A DNA stretch of 64,000 bases from an uncultured beta proteobacterium (GTDB lineage: Bacteria; Pseudomonadota; Gammaproteobacteria; Burkholderiales; Burkholderiaceae_C). Numbering within the stretch: the stretch's first letter is position 1; every line of letters begins with the position of its first letter. The DNA is taken from NCBI GenBank assembly GCA_903838565.1, contig CAILZB010000060.1:62001-126000 (forward strand), in the 5' to 3' direction. The notes beneath the pieces are model-generated. The model did no database searches, was not told the DNA's origin, and saw only the letters and a program-made list of their open reading frames with translations. Below, piece by piece: positions 7,873 through 17,196 of the stretch. The position numbers were made by a program, and so were the translations under genes.

Positions 7873-8850
7873 ATGTCACGATCCAATGTCTACGTTACCC
7901 GCATGATTCCGCAGGAGACCATCGACACCCTGCGCCAGTTCCACGATGTCGAGGTGAATCCGCACGACCGCGCGCTCACGCGTGACGAACTCTTGCAGCA
8001 GGTGCGTGGGCGCGATGCGGTCATTACCCTGCTCACCGACAAGGTGGACGGCGAGGTGCTCGACGCCGCCGGACCGCAATGCAAGATCTTTGCGAACTAT
8101 GCCGTCGGTTTCAACAACTTCGACCTGCAGGCGGCGACACAGCGCGGCGTGATCATGAGCAATACGCCCGGCGTGCTGGACGAAGCCACCGCCACCCATG
8201 CCTGGGCGCTGCTGCTGGCGACCGCGCGCCGGATCTCGGAGTCTGAGCGCTATGTGCGCGCTGGCCAGTGGCACGGCTGGGCGCCGATGGCCTTCATCGG
8301 CCAAGACGTGGACCACAAGACGCTGGGCATCGCCGGGCTGGGCCGGATCGGTTCGAAATTCGCGCGCAAGGCGGCGGCTTTCGACATGAAGGTGATCTAC
8401 ACCAACGCTCAGCGCGAACCCGAATTCGAACGTCAATTTAGCGCGACTTTCGTCGACAAGGAAACGCTGCTGCGCGAGTCGGACTACTTGTCGCTGCATC
8501 TGCCGCTGCTGCCCGAAACCCATCACTACATCGGTGCCAAGGAACTTGCGCTGATGAAGCCGAGCGCGATCCTGATCAATGCGGCGCGGGGACCGCTGGT
8601 GGACGAACAGGCTCTGGTCGTGGCCCTGCGCAACAAGGTCATCTGGGGTGCCGGTCTGGACGTGTTCGAAGACGAACCGAAACTCGCCGCCGGCCTGGCC
8701 GAGCTCGACAACGTCGTCATCGTGCCGCATATCGCGTCTGCCACGATTGCGACCCGACTGGCGATGGGAAAGATTGCCACCGACAACGTGATCAGTGTGC
8801 TCAAGGGCGAAGCCCCTCTGACCTGCATCAACCCCGACGTGCTCAAGTGA
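7873..8850 (+). CDS. D-2-hydroxyacid dehydrogenase (glyoxylate/hydroxypyruvate reductase type)
   Basis: This 325-residue NAD(P)-dependent dehydrogenase would reduce hydroxypyruvate to D-glycerate and glyoxylate to glycolate. The Rossmann motif is GIAGLGRIG (about 155-163). The catalytic Arg lies in NAARGPLVDE, the Glu in VFEDEP and the His in VPHIASAT, so the R-E-H set is complete. FANYAVGFNNFD near residue 77 is typical of the glyoxylate reductase group. ATG 7873 is preceded by CCAGGAATTTCACC. It follows the aminotransferase and precedes tartronate semialdehyde reductase and glycerate kinase, so hydroxypyruvate made by the aminotransferase is the likely substrate. Confidence 0.88.
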   Translation: MSRSNVYVTRMIPQETIDTLRQFHDVEVNPHDRALTRDELLQQVRGRDAVITLLTDKVDGEVLDAAGPQCKIFANYAVGFNNFDLQAATQRGVIMSNTPGVLDEATATHAWALLLATARRISESERYVRAGQWHGWAPMAFIGQDVDHKTLGIAGLGRIGSKFARKAAAFDMKVIYTNAQREPEFERQFSATFVDKETLLRESDYLSLHLPLLPETHHYIGAKELALMKPSAILINAARGPLVDEQALVVALRNKVIWGAGLDVFEDEPKLAAGLAELDNVVIVPHIASATIATRLAMGKIATDNVISVLKGEAPLTCINPDVLK

Positions 8851-8884
8851 GCTGCGGATATATTCATTAAACTTGGAGAAGACG

Positions 8885-9772
8885 ATGGCGAGAGTTGGAT
8901 TTGTGGGACTGGGCATCATGGGCGCACCGATGGCCCTGCACCTGATCAAGGCGGGTCATGAGATGTTTTTGCACACGCGAAGCGCTGTGCCTGGCGAACT
9001 GATCAGCGCGGGCGGTTTGGCCTGCGCGTCGGCCCAGGAAGTGGCTCAACACGCGGACATCATCTTCATGATGCTGCCCGACACCTCCGACGTGGCTTCG
9101 GTGCTGTTCGGCGCTGCCGGCGTTGCAGCCGGGCTCACATCCGGCAAGACCGTGGTCGACATGAGCTCGATCTCTCCCATCGAGACCAAGGTGTTCGCGC
9201 AGAAGATCAACGCGCTCGGCTGCGACTATCTGGATGCGCCCGTGTCCGGCGGCGAGGTCGGTGCCAAGGCCGCTTCTCTGACCATCATGGTCGGCGGACC
9301 GCAGGCCGCCTTTGAGCGCGTGCAACCGCTGTTCGAACTGATGGGCAAGAACATCACGCTCGTCGGCGGCAACGGCGACGGTCAGACCACCAAAGTGGCA
9401 AACCAAATCATCGTCGCGCTCAACATCGCGGCGGTGGGCGAAGCGCTGCTGTTCGCAAGCAAGGCCGGTGCGGATCCGGCCAAGGTACGACAGGCGCTGA
9501 TGGGCGGCTTCGCCTCCAGCCGCATCCTGGAAGTGCACGGCGAACGCATGATCAAGCGAACCTTCAACCCGGGCTTTCGCATCGCTCTGCACCAAAAGGA
9601 TCTCGGGCTGGCCTTGGCCGGTGCACGCGCGCTCGGCGTGGCGCTGCCGCAAACCGCCGGCGCTGCGCAACTGATGCAGGTGTGCGCGGCCAACGGCATG
9701 GCCGACCTGGATCACTCCGCCTTGGTGAAGGCGCTGGAGCTGATGGCGGCGCACGAAGTGGCCAGGGTCTAA
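8885..9772 (+). CDS. glxR: 2-hydroxy-3-oxopropionate (tartronate semialdehyde) reductase
   Basis: This 295-residue protein of the 3-hydroxyisobutyrate dehydrogenase family reduces tartronate semialdehyde to D-glycerate with NAD(P)H. It shows the N-terminal VGFVGLGIMGAPMA Rossmann motif, the substrate motif DAPVSGGEVGAKAASL (about 118-133) and the catalytic Lys about 170 in GQTTKVANQ. ATG 8885 follows a clear TTGGAGAAG ribosome-binding site; the more upstream in-frame TTG at 8873 overlaps that site and was rejected. Glyoxylate carboligase and hydroxypyruvate isomerase, which would supply tartronate semialdehyde, are not in this window. Confidence 0.9.
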   Translation: MARVGFVGLGIMGAPMALHLIKAGHEMFLHTRSAVPGELISAGGLACASAQEVAQHADIIFMMLPDTSDVASVLFGAAGVAAGLTSGKTVVDMSSISPIETKVFAQKINALGCDYLDAPVSGGEVGAKAASLTIMVGGPQAAFERVQPLFELMGKNITLVGGNGDGQTTKVANQIIVALNIAAVGEALLFASKAGADPAKVRQALMGGFASSRILEVHGERMIKRTFNPGFRIALHQKDLGLALAGARALGVALPQTAGAAQLMQVCAANGMADLDHSALVKALELMAAHEVARV

Positions 9773-9804
9773 ACTCCAACACGCCACCGTTTACCAGAAG
9801 ATCC

Positions 9805-11079
9805 ATGACCGAGATCGATCGCCTTCCCCTGTTGCGCGCCATGTTTGACGCCGCTGTTGCCGCGGCTCAGCCCGCGCTGTGCCTGCCGCCGCATCTGCCG
9901 CCACCACCCAAGGGCCGCACCATTGTCATCGGTGCGGGCAAGGCGTCGGCCGCGATGGCGCGTGCGCTGGAAGACCATTGGGCGGGTCCGCTCGAAGGCA
10001 TCGTCGTCACGCGCTACGGCTATGAAGTGCCGTGCCAGCGCATCGAGATCGTGCAGGCAGCGCATCCGGTGCCCGACGCGGCGGGGCTACTGGCCGCCGA
10101 GCGCATCCGCCAGTTGGTGAGCGGCCTCACGAGCGACGATCTGGTGATCGCGCTCATCTCCGGCGGCGGCTCGTCGCTGCTGGTGGCGCCCGGCGCCGGA
10201 CTCACGCTGGCCGACAAGCAGGCGGTGAACGCGGCTCTGCTCAAGAGCGGCGCCAGCATTTCGGAGATGAACTGCGTGCGCCGTCACCTCTCCGGCATCA
10301 AGGGCGGCCGACTGGCCGCAGCCTGCCATCCGGCCCGGCTGCTCACCCTGCTTATCTCCGATGTGCCGGGAGACAATCCGATCGACATCGCCTCCGGTCC
10401 CACCGTGGCCGACCCCAGCACCTGTGCCGACGCACTTGCCATCATCGAGCGCTACGGCATCGATGTTCCTGCAGCGGCGCGCGCGCTGCTGACCAGCGGC
10501 CAAGGCGAGAGCGTCAAACCCGGTGACCCGCGCTTGAGCGGCGTCGAGACCCGCATCGTCACCGCGCCGCAGATGGCGCTGGAAGCCGCAGCGCAGGTGG
10601 CGCGCGCCGCAGGATTCACCCCCTACATCCTGAGCGACAGCATGGAAGGCGAAGCGCGCGACATCGGCAAGGCGCACGCGGCCGTCGTGCGCCAGGTGGC
10701 GACACAGGGCCAGCCATTTCAGACGCCTTGTGTGCTGCTCTCCGGCGGGGAGACTACCGTGACGATCCGGGGCAAGGGTCGCGGCGGGCGCAACGTCGAG
10801 TTCCTGCTGTCGCTGGCCGTGGCGCTGGACGGTTTGGCGGGCGTGCACGCGATCGCAGGCGACACCGACGGCGTTGACGGCATGGAAGAGATCGCCGGCG
10901 CCTGTCTCATGCCCGACACCCTGGCGCGCGCCTGGGCCCTGGGCATGAATCCTCGCGCGAGTCTGGACAACAACGACGGCCACGGCTTCTTTCAGGCGCT
11001 GGGCGACTCCGTCATCACCGGACCGACGCTGACCAATGTGAACGACTTTCGCGCTATCGTGATCGAGATCGCCCCATAA
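9805..11079 (+). CDS. Glycerate 2-kinase (MOFRL/DUF4147 family; often annotated hydroxypyruvate reductase TtuD)
   Basis: This 424-residue protein has an N-terminal DUF4147 domain (IVIGAGKASAAMARAL, then ALISGGGSSLL) and a C-terminal MOFRL domain (VLLSGGETTVT, GRGGRNVEFLL, AGDTDGVDG). MOFRL proteins phosphorylate D-glycerate to 2-phosphoglycerate, feeding lower glycolysis. Older annotations call the same family hydroxypyruvate reductase. Here a separate 2-hydroxyacid dehydrogenase and tartronate semialdehyde reductase both yield glycerate just upstream, so the kinase role fits best. It starts 32 bp after the reductase and is the last recognisable gene of the island. Confidence 0.88.
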   Translation: MTEIDRLPLLRAMFDAAVAAAQPALCLPPHLPPPPKGRTIVIGAGKASAAMARALEDHWAGPLEGIVVTRYGYEVPCQRIEIVQAAHPVPDAAGLLAAERIRQLVSGLTSDDLVIALISGGGSSLLVAPGAGLTLADKQAVNAALLKSGASISEMNCVRRHLSGIKGGRLAAACHPARLLTLLISDVPGDNPIDIASGPTVADPSTCADALAIIERYGIDVPAAARALLTSGQGESVKPGDPRLSGVETRIVTAPQMALEAAAQVARAAGFTPYILSDSMEGEARDIGKAHAAVVRQVATQGQPFQTPCVLLSGGETTVTIRGKGRGGRNVEFLLSLAVALDGLAGVHAIAGDTDGVDGMEEIAGACLMPDTLARAWALGMNPRASLDNNDGHGFFQALGDSVITGPTLTNVNDFRAIVIEIAP

Positions 11080-11513
11080 GGAAAACCGTCAATCTCAAAT
11101 TCGTCCTGTCTTGACGATTTCCATAGGCACATCTGAATCACGGACCCGTCAATGTTCGAGCATGTGCATGGAGCGCAACCCATGGAGCGACCGCTCTATG
11201 CAACATCGACCGTGTTGAAAACGCTTCTGCTGCCCGAAAGCTGCCGCTCGCAAGCACCGGCTCTGGTCGCCTCAAGAAGCCAGCGGCGATCTGAAATTGA
11301 TTGCCAGATACCCGACGTTGGAATTGAGGTCGAATCGGCATGCTCCGAATCGGCCTGTCGTGACGATGAACTATGTTCCCGCTACCTTTTCCAGTCAGGA
11401 CCAGCGATTCGCGGCGCCGATCCGGAAAACCGAGGCCGACTCCCAGGCTGCGGATTCGTTTACGATGACCCGACGGACTCTTGAGCGGCGATAGCGGTTG
11501 AGAAGGCTTTACC
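11080..11513 (+). other. 434-bp gap without a recognisable gene
   Basis: The gap separates the glycerate kinase from the DAO-type flavoprotein. Short open frames on both strands (for example 11152-11484 plus and 11138-11563 minus) have no recognisable domain and no ribosome-binding site. The base composition is less GC-biased and less codon-structured than the neighbouring genes. It may hold a decayed intergenic repeat or gene remnant. I see no terminator with a T-tract and no clear promoter. Confidence 0.5.
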
Positions 11514-12737
11514 ATGCAACGCGACATTTTGATTGTTGGCTGCGGCATCTTTGGCGCGGCCATTGCCTGGAACTTGGGGCGTCGAGGCCTGGGGCATCGG
11601 GTGCTGATCGTGGATCGTCAGCCCCCAGCCAGTGGTGCGACCAGTCGAGCGGCCGGCTTGGTCACACAGGTGCGATCCGACCCGGCCCTGCAAGCTCTGG
11701 CGGGTGAAACGCTGGCGGCCATTGATGTACTCCAGGCGCGCTTTGGGGAGGATGTGGGCTGCCACCGCGTCGGTGCGTTGCACGTCGGCCCGCTAGCCCA
11801 GCAAGCGGCTTTGGCAGCCATGCTGACGGTTTGCACGGAGGCCGGCATTCGAGGTCAGTGGCAGGACAAGGCGCAGGTGCTGGCCCAGTCACCCTGGCTC
11901 AACCCCGATGCCTTTGACGTTGCCGCATTCTTCCCGGACGAGTGTTTTGTTGATCCCTACTTGCTGGCCAGCGCCTATTTGCGCGGCGCCCAGCAGATGG
12001 GTGCCAAGCTGCGACTCGATACCCGCGTGGCGCAGATTGCGCATCAAGCGGGCGCGGTAACGGGTGTCGTGCTTGAGGACGGCACTGCGCTGCCCGCTCG
12101 TATTGTGGTGAACGCGGCGGGGGCATGGAGCAATTTGCTCAGTGTCGAACTGGGGTTGCCCTTGCCCATGGCACCGGTGCGCAGCCAATATTGGATCACC
12201 GAGCGCTTGCCGGAATTTTCCCCCGGCACGCCTATCGTTTTCATGACCGATATTCGTGCCTACGCCAGACCTGAAGTCGGTGCACTTTTGTTCGGCATCC
12301 GTGAAAGCGCACCGGCAGTGGCAGCACCCCGGGAATTGCCTGAGAACCTGCAAGGCTTCGTCTTTGATGCCGCGGACCCGGACGGCTGGGGCAACCTGGC
12401 GCAGGCATTTGAACCCCTGAGCCGCTATTTCCCTGCCATTGAGCGGCTCGGCATTGCACACTACATCACGGGCCCAAGCAACTACACGCCGGACGGTCAA
12501 CCGATTGTGGGAGCCAGCGCCGCGATCGCAGGTCTGCTGGTAGCGACCGGTTGCAACGGATCGGGCATTACCTATTCGGCGGGAGTGGGGCGGCTGATCA
12601 CCGAGCTGATTTGCGGTGAAACTCCTTTTGTGGATGCCAGCCGGCTTGACCCCTCACGTGCGCTTCAGATCGATCCCTTTTCCCCTACATTTCTCCAGGC
12701 CTGTGCCCATGCACGTGCCACCAAATCCACCGGATAA
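11514..12737 (+). CDS. FAD-dependent oxidoreductase, DAO family (glycine/D-amino-acid or sarcosine oxidase type)
   Basis: This 407-residue flavoprotein has an N-terminal dinucleotide-binding motif (ILIVGCGIFGAAIAWNLG), SGATSRAAGLV typical of DAO enzymes, and a C-terminal FAD-contact region (YTPDGQPIVGAS, ATGCNGSGITYSAGVGRLI). Members oxidise secondary or D-amino acids such as sarcosine, dimethylglycine, glycine or D-amino acids. It has no signal peptide. It stands alone: 434 bp after the glycerate kinase and 224 bp before the molybdenum hydroxylase genes, which are on the same strand. If it releases glyoxylate from glycine it would feed the upstream island, but the substrate is unknown. Confidence 0.8.
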   Translation: MQRDILIVGCGIFGAAIAWNLGRRGLGHRVLIVDRQPPASGATSRAAGLVTQVRSDPALQALAGETLAAIDVLQARFGEDVGCHRVGALHVGPLAQQAALAAMLTVCTEAGIRGQWQDKAQVLAQSPWLNPDAFDVAAFFPDECFVDPYLLASAYLRGAQQMGAKLRLDTRVAQIAHQAGAVTGVVLEDGTALPARIVVNAAGAWSNLLSVELGLPLPMAPVRSQYWITERLPEFSPGTPIVFMTDIRAYARPEVGALLFGIRESAPAVAAPRELPENLQGFVFDAADPDGWGNLAQAFEPLSRYFPAIERLGIAHYITGPSNYTPDGQPIVGASAAIAGLLVATGCNGSGITYSAGVGRLITELICGETPFVDASRLDPSRALQIDPFSPTFLQACAHARATKSTG

Positions 12738-12961
12738 CCAGATACTTTTACCCGGAAAACCCGCGTATTCAACACACCTTCGAAACAGGGATTGGCGGGT
12801 ACCGGTCGCTCGCTGGCACCGACAGCATGCCCAAAGCCGACGCCCGTTTTCCGGCCAAGAACCAAGACTTCAGCGCGTCCGCCCGTGTCGATGCACAATT
12901 CTGATTTTCAGCGTCAGATTTCCCCGAACCATCACGTTGCCGAGATTGAATAGGAACGGCC

Positions 12962-13420
<459 letters not shown>

Positions 13421-13443
13421 ACCACCTACGCGAGGAAGTCACC

Positions 13444-15729
13444 ATGCATTTCGATGCTGCAACCCTGGATATGGCCAAAGGCCAAATGCCCAAAGGGCTT
13501 CTCGCCCTCGTGCAACGTGCGCAGGTCGCGTCCAAGGCCACGGCCAGCGACGGTCTGATACGGCGAAGTTTCCTGAAGATGGGCGTGGTCTCGGGGTTTG
13601 CACTGGGCGCCTATCCGCTGGTAGCCGCCGCGCAAGGAACGGTTTCCGACGCTGCCCCATCCGGGCTCAAGCCCTTTGAGCAGCCCGCTGCCTTTGTCCA
13701 CATCGAATCGGATGGCAGCGTCACTGTGACCATCAACCGGCTGGAGTTTGGACAGGGTGTGCTGACCGCTTTGCCCATGTGCCTGGCAGAGGAGTTGGAT
13801 GCCGACTGGAGCAAGGTGCGCGCGGAGCATGGCGATGCCGATCCGGCTTACGTGGATCCGGCCTATGGCATGCACATCACCGGCGGTTCGGGCTCCATCA
13901 AGCGCTCTTTCATGCAGTACCGTGAACTGGGGGCCAGGGCCCGCGCCATGCTGGTGGCTGCGGCCGCTTCGCGTTGGGGCGTTGACGTCAGCACCCTGCG
14001 CACAGCGAACGGCAGGGTTTTGGGCGCGGGTGGCCAGTCCATCGGATACGGGGAACTGGCTGACAGTGCCATGAAGATGCCGGTGCCGCAAACGGTGGCA
14101 CTGAAAGAAGCGAAGGACTTCCGCATCATCGGCAAGGCGACCCCGCGTTTGGATGGTCGGGACAAGTCCAGCGGCAAGCAGAACTTTGGCATCGATGTGC
14201 AATTGCCCGGCATGCTGACCGCAGTGGTGGCTCACCCAGCGGTGTTTGGTGCCAAGATCAAGTCGCTGGACGATACCGCTGCCAAAGCGGTCCCGGGCGT
14301 CAAGGCCGTGCTGCGCATGCCAACCGACCGGGGTGGTGAGGGGGTGGCTGTGATCGCCCTGGGCTATTGGGCTGCCAAGCAAGGTCGCGACCAGCTCAAA
14401 CTGGAGTGGGATACCTCTGGCGTCCAGAAGGTGGATAGCGCCGCCCAACTGGCCAGCTACCAGGCCCTGGCCAAGACGACCGGCTTTGTGAAGTTCAATG
14501 CTGATGTGGGGCCGCTGGCCAAAGCACCCAAGAAGATCAGCGCCGAGTTCACTTTCCCCTACCTGGCTCACGCGCCCATGGAACCGCTGAACTGCACCGT
14601 GCACCTCAGCGGCGACGGAGCAGACGCCAAGGCCGACCTCTATCTGGGCACCCAAATGCCAGGTTTGGACGGCATGGCGGCGGCCAAGGTGCTGGGTCTG
14701 GCTCCGCAACAGGTCAAGGTCCATGTGCAAATGGCGGGTGGCGGATTTGGCCGGCGCGCCGTGCCCACGGCCGATTACGTGGCGGAAGCCTGTACGGTTG
14801 CCAGGCTGGCCATGGCGGCTGGGGTGAACGCCCCCATTCGCGTGCTGTGGAGCCGCGAGGACGACATCAAAGGTGGCTACTACCGCCCCATGCACGTGCA
14901 CCGCGCCGACATTGGCTTTGATGCCAGTGGCAAGGTGCTGGCCTGGGACCATGTCATCGTGGGCCAGTCCATCGTCCAAGGCACGCCGTTTGAAGGCATG
15001 ATGATCAAGGACGGCATAGACGCCACCATCGTCGAAGGCATGCGCGATCCGTACGACGTGCCCATGCGCCTGTCGGTGCACCATCCCAGGGTCAATGTGC
15101 CGGTGCTGTGGTGGCGCAGCGTGGGCTCCACCCACACCGCCTATGTCATGGAAACCTTGGTCGATGAGATCGCCCGTGCCACCCACCAGGACCCGGTGGC
15201 CTACCGTCTGAAGCTCATGGGCGACAAGCACCCCCGCCACAAGGCGGCACTGATGCTTGCGGTGGAAAAGTCAGGCTATGGCAAACGCCAGCTGCCCAAG
15301 GGCCAGGCCTGGGGTGTTGCCGTACATGAATCGTTTGACACGGTGGTGGCCTACGTGGCAGAGGCCTCGGTCAACCATGGGTTGCCGAAGTTGCACGCGT
15401 TGACTGCCGCCGTGCACTGCAACCTGGCGGTCAATCCCAAGACCATTGAAGCCCAGGTGCAGGGCGCAGCGCTGATGGGTCTGGGCACCTGCCTGCCCGG
15501 TGCCGCCATCACGCTCAAGGACGGCCAGGTCGAGCAAAGCAATTTCTCCGACTATGTCGTTGCTCGCATTTCCGACATGCCCAAGATCGCGGTACACATC
15601 GTGCCCAGCGCAGAACCCCCCACCGGCATGGGAGAGCCTGGTCTGCCCCCGTTAGCGCCCGCCTTTGCCAATGCCATCGCCAGGTTGACCGGCAAAACGC
15701 CGCGCAGCCTGCCGTTCAAGCTGGCCTGA
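13444..15729 (+). CDS. Molybdopterin-binding large subunit of aldehyde oxidase/isoquinoline 1-oxidoreductase (beta type), Tat-exported
   Basis: This 761-residue protein of the xanthine dehydrogenase family hydroxylates a heterocycle or aldehyde at a Mo centre. A twin-arginine motif (IRRSFLKMG, Arg 40-41) followed by a hydrophobic stretch ending VAAAQ indicates Tat export of the folded complex with its small subunit. MAGGGFGRRAV and MGEPGLPPLAPAFANAI are family motifs; the Glu of GEPG matches the catalytic glutamate. FAD motifs are absent, as in IorB-type enzymes, which usually pass electrons to a cytochrome or quinone. It starts 23 bp after the small subunit. The true substrate is unknown; isoquinoline is only the family name. 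Confidence 0.88.
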   Translation: MHFDAATLDMAKGQMPKGLLALVQRAQVASKATASDGLIRRSFLKMGVVSGFALGAYPLVAAAQGTVSDAAPSGLKPFEQPAAFVHIESDGSVTVTINRLEFGQGVLTALPMCLAEELDADWSKVRAEHGDADPAYVDPAYGMHITGGSGSIKRSFMQYRELGARARAMLVAAAASRWGVDVSTLRTANGRVLGAGGQSIGYGELADSAMKMPVPQTVALKEAKDFRIIGKATPRLDGRDKSSGKQNFGIDVQLPGMLTAVVAHPAVFGAKIKSLDDTAAKAVPGVKAVLRMPTDRGGEGVAVIALGYWAAKQGRDQLKLEWDTSGVQKVDSAAQLASYQALAKTTGFVKFNADVGPLAKAPKKISAEFTFPYLAHAPMEPLNCTVHLSGDGADAKADLYLGTQMPGLDGMAAAKVLGLAPQQVKVHVQMAGGGFGRRAVPTADYVAEACTVARLAMAAGVNAPIRVLWSREDDIKGGYYRPMHVHRADIGFDASGKVLAWDHVIVGQSIVQGTPFEGMMIKDGIDATIVEGMRDPYDVPMRLSVHHPRVNVPVLWWRSVGSTHTAYVMETLVDEIARATHQDPVAYRLKLMGDKHPRHKAALMLAVEKSGYGKRQLPKGQAWGVAVHESFDTVVAYVAEASVNHGLPKLHALTAAVHCNLAVNPKTIEAQVQGAALMGLGTCLPGAAITLKDGQVEQSNFSDYVVARISDMPKIAVHIVPSAEPPTGMGEPGLPPLAPAFANAIARLTGKTPRSLPFKLA

Positions 15730-15743
15730 AGCGAGCCAGAGGC

Positions 15744-16769
15744 ATGGAAAGCCTGGACCTGCGGGTATTGGCCGATGCGCTGCAATGGCGTCTGGCGGGC
15801 CACGGAGTAACGCTGATGACCGTGGTGGAAACCTGGGGCAGTGCGCCCAGACCGCCCGGTGCGCTCTTGGCCTTGAGGGACGATGGCGTCGTCAGCGGTT
15901 CGGTCTCCGGTGGCTGTGTGGAAGACGATCTGATTGCCCAGACCAAGGCCGCGTCGCAAGCGCATGCAGTGGCTGCGTCCCGGGCGCCCGAACGACCATC
16001 CATGATGGCTTATGGCGTCAGCAAAGAAGAGGCCGCCCGCTTTGGATTGCCCTGTGGCGGAACGTTGCGCTTGGTTCGTGAACCTTTGCTCGATACCCAC
16101 TGGGTGCAGGAGCTACTGGAACGAACCACCCGCCACGAACTGGTGGCCCGTCAACTGACCTTGTCGAGCGGCGCGGTGAGCCTGCTTCCCGCGACGCGCG
16201 GCCAGAGCATGCACTTTGACGGCATCCTGCTAAGCACCGTGTTTGGCCCCAAGTGGCGCCTGTTGTTGATTGGCGCGGGTCAGTTGTCACAAGCCGTCGC
16301 GCAGATCGCGCTGATGCTGGACTTTGAGGTGCTGGTTTGCGATCCGCGCGAGGAATACGCGCCCATGATGAACCTGGCCGGTGTGAGTCGTGTCCTGGGC
16401 ATGCCAGATGATGTGGTGCGCGAGTTGGTGCCCGATGCGCACACCGCCATCGTGGCGCTGACCCACGACCCAAAGCTTGACGATATGGCCCTGATGGAGG
16501 CCTTGCGCACCAACGCGTTTTACGTCGGTGCGCTGGGCTCACGGCGCAACCAGGCTGCGCGCAAGCAGCGCCTGGCTGAGCACTTTGATCTATCCGCAGC
16601 AGAATTGGCGCGCCTGCACGGACCGGTAGGCTTGTTCATTGGCGCCAAAACACCGGCCGAGATTGCCGTGTCGGTGGTGGCCCAAATCATCCAGTTCAAA
16701 AATGCCAAGCTTGATTCACAAACCTTGATCGAGCCATCGCCGTGCGCGACGCCCCTGCCACAGTCCTGA
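15744..16769 (+). CDS. xdhC: XdhC family molybdenum enzyme maturation protein
   Basis: This 341-residue XdhC/CoxI protein has an N-terminal XdhC_CoxI domain (MTVVETWGSAPRPPGALLAL, SGGCVEDDL) and a C-terminal Rossmann domain (LLLIGAGQLSQAVAQIAL, YVGALGSRRN). The family binds and protects sulfurated molybdenum cofactor and inserts it into xanthine-dehydrogenase-type enzymes. It begins 14 bp after the large-subunit gene, so it serves that enzyme. Its 3' end overlaps the start of the broken nucleotidyltransferase by 28 bp, a normal translational-coupling arrangement in intact relatives. Confidence 0.88.
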   Translation: MESLDLRVLADALQWRLAGHGVTLMTVVETWGSAPRPPGALLALRDDGVVSGSVSGGCVEDDLIAQTKAASQAHAVAASRAPERPSMMAYGVSKEEAARFGLPCGGTLRLVREPLLDTHWVQELLERTTRHELVARQLTLSSGAVSLLPATRGQSMHFDGILLSTVFGPKWRLLLIGAGQLSQAVAQIALMLDFEVLVCDPREEYAPMMNLAGVSRVLGMPDDVVRELVPDAHTAIVALTHDPKLDDMALMEALRTNAFYVGALGSRRNQAARKQRLAEHFDLSAAELARLHGPVGLFIGAKTPAEIAVSVVAQIIQFKNAKLDSQTLIEPSPCATPLPQS

Positions 16770-17196
16770 TCCTGGCCAGTGGCCGCGGCAAGCGCTTTCA
16801 AGCCTTCGGTGGGCAGGGCTCCAAGCTGGACGCCCTGCTCCACGGCAAGCCGGTGTTGCCGCACACACTGGATGCGGTGCGTGCAAGCGGCCTGACCTAT
16901 CGCTTGGAAGCGGCGCCGCACCCCGGCATGGGCGACTCCATTGCCGCAGCAGTGAGAGCGAGCTTTGACGCAAACGGCTGGCTTGTCCTCCCCGGTGATT
17001 TGCCCCTGATTCAAAGCGAGACGTTGCGCGGGATTGCGCAGGCATTGCATCAGCACCCAGTTGTCGTACTAGTTTTTCAAGGCAAGCGAACCTTGCTACC
17101 GAATTGACAGTGCATGACCTCGGCTGTGTAGCCGATATAGACACGGTCGATGATTTGACCGCGGCCAGTGCAATTGCCGCAACGATTTCAAGGTGA
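16742..17196 (+). pseudogene. Disrupted MobA-like molybdenum cofactor nucleotidyltransferase (MocA type)
   Basis: The first 121 codons encode the N-terminal part of a MobA-like NTP transferase (VLILASGRGKRFQAFGG, HPGMGDSIAAAV, WLVLPGDLPLIQ) and end in an early TGA at 17105-17107. The family C-terminus (VHDLGCVADIDTVDDLTAA) continues in a different frame from about 17104 to the stop at 17194-17196. Intact relatives are near 200 residues and carry about 40 to 45 residues, including the PVGF region, between these parts, so an internal deletion has also shifted the frame. The product should be inactive. MocA proteins convert molybdopterin to the cytosine dinucleotide form used by this enzyme class, so the upstream enzyme would need a paralogue elsewhere. 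Confidence 0.75.

Noticed and set aside
11138-11563. Minus-strand frame of 141 codons before the DAO gene
   Set aside because: It has no domain and no ribosome-binding site, and it overlaps the start of a clear gene. It is kept only as part of the unexplained gap.
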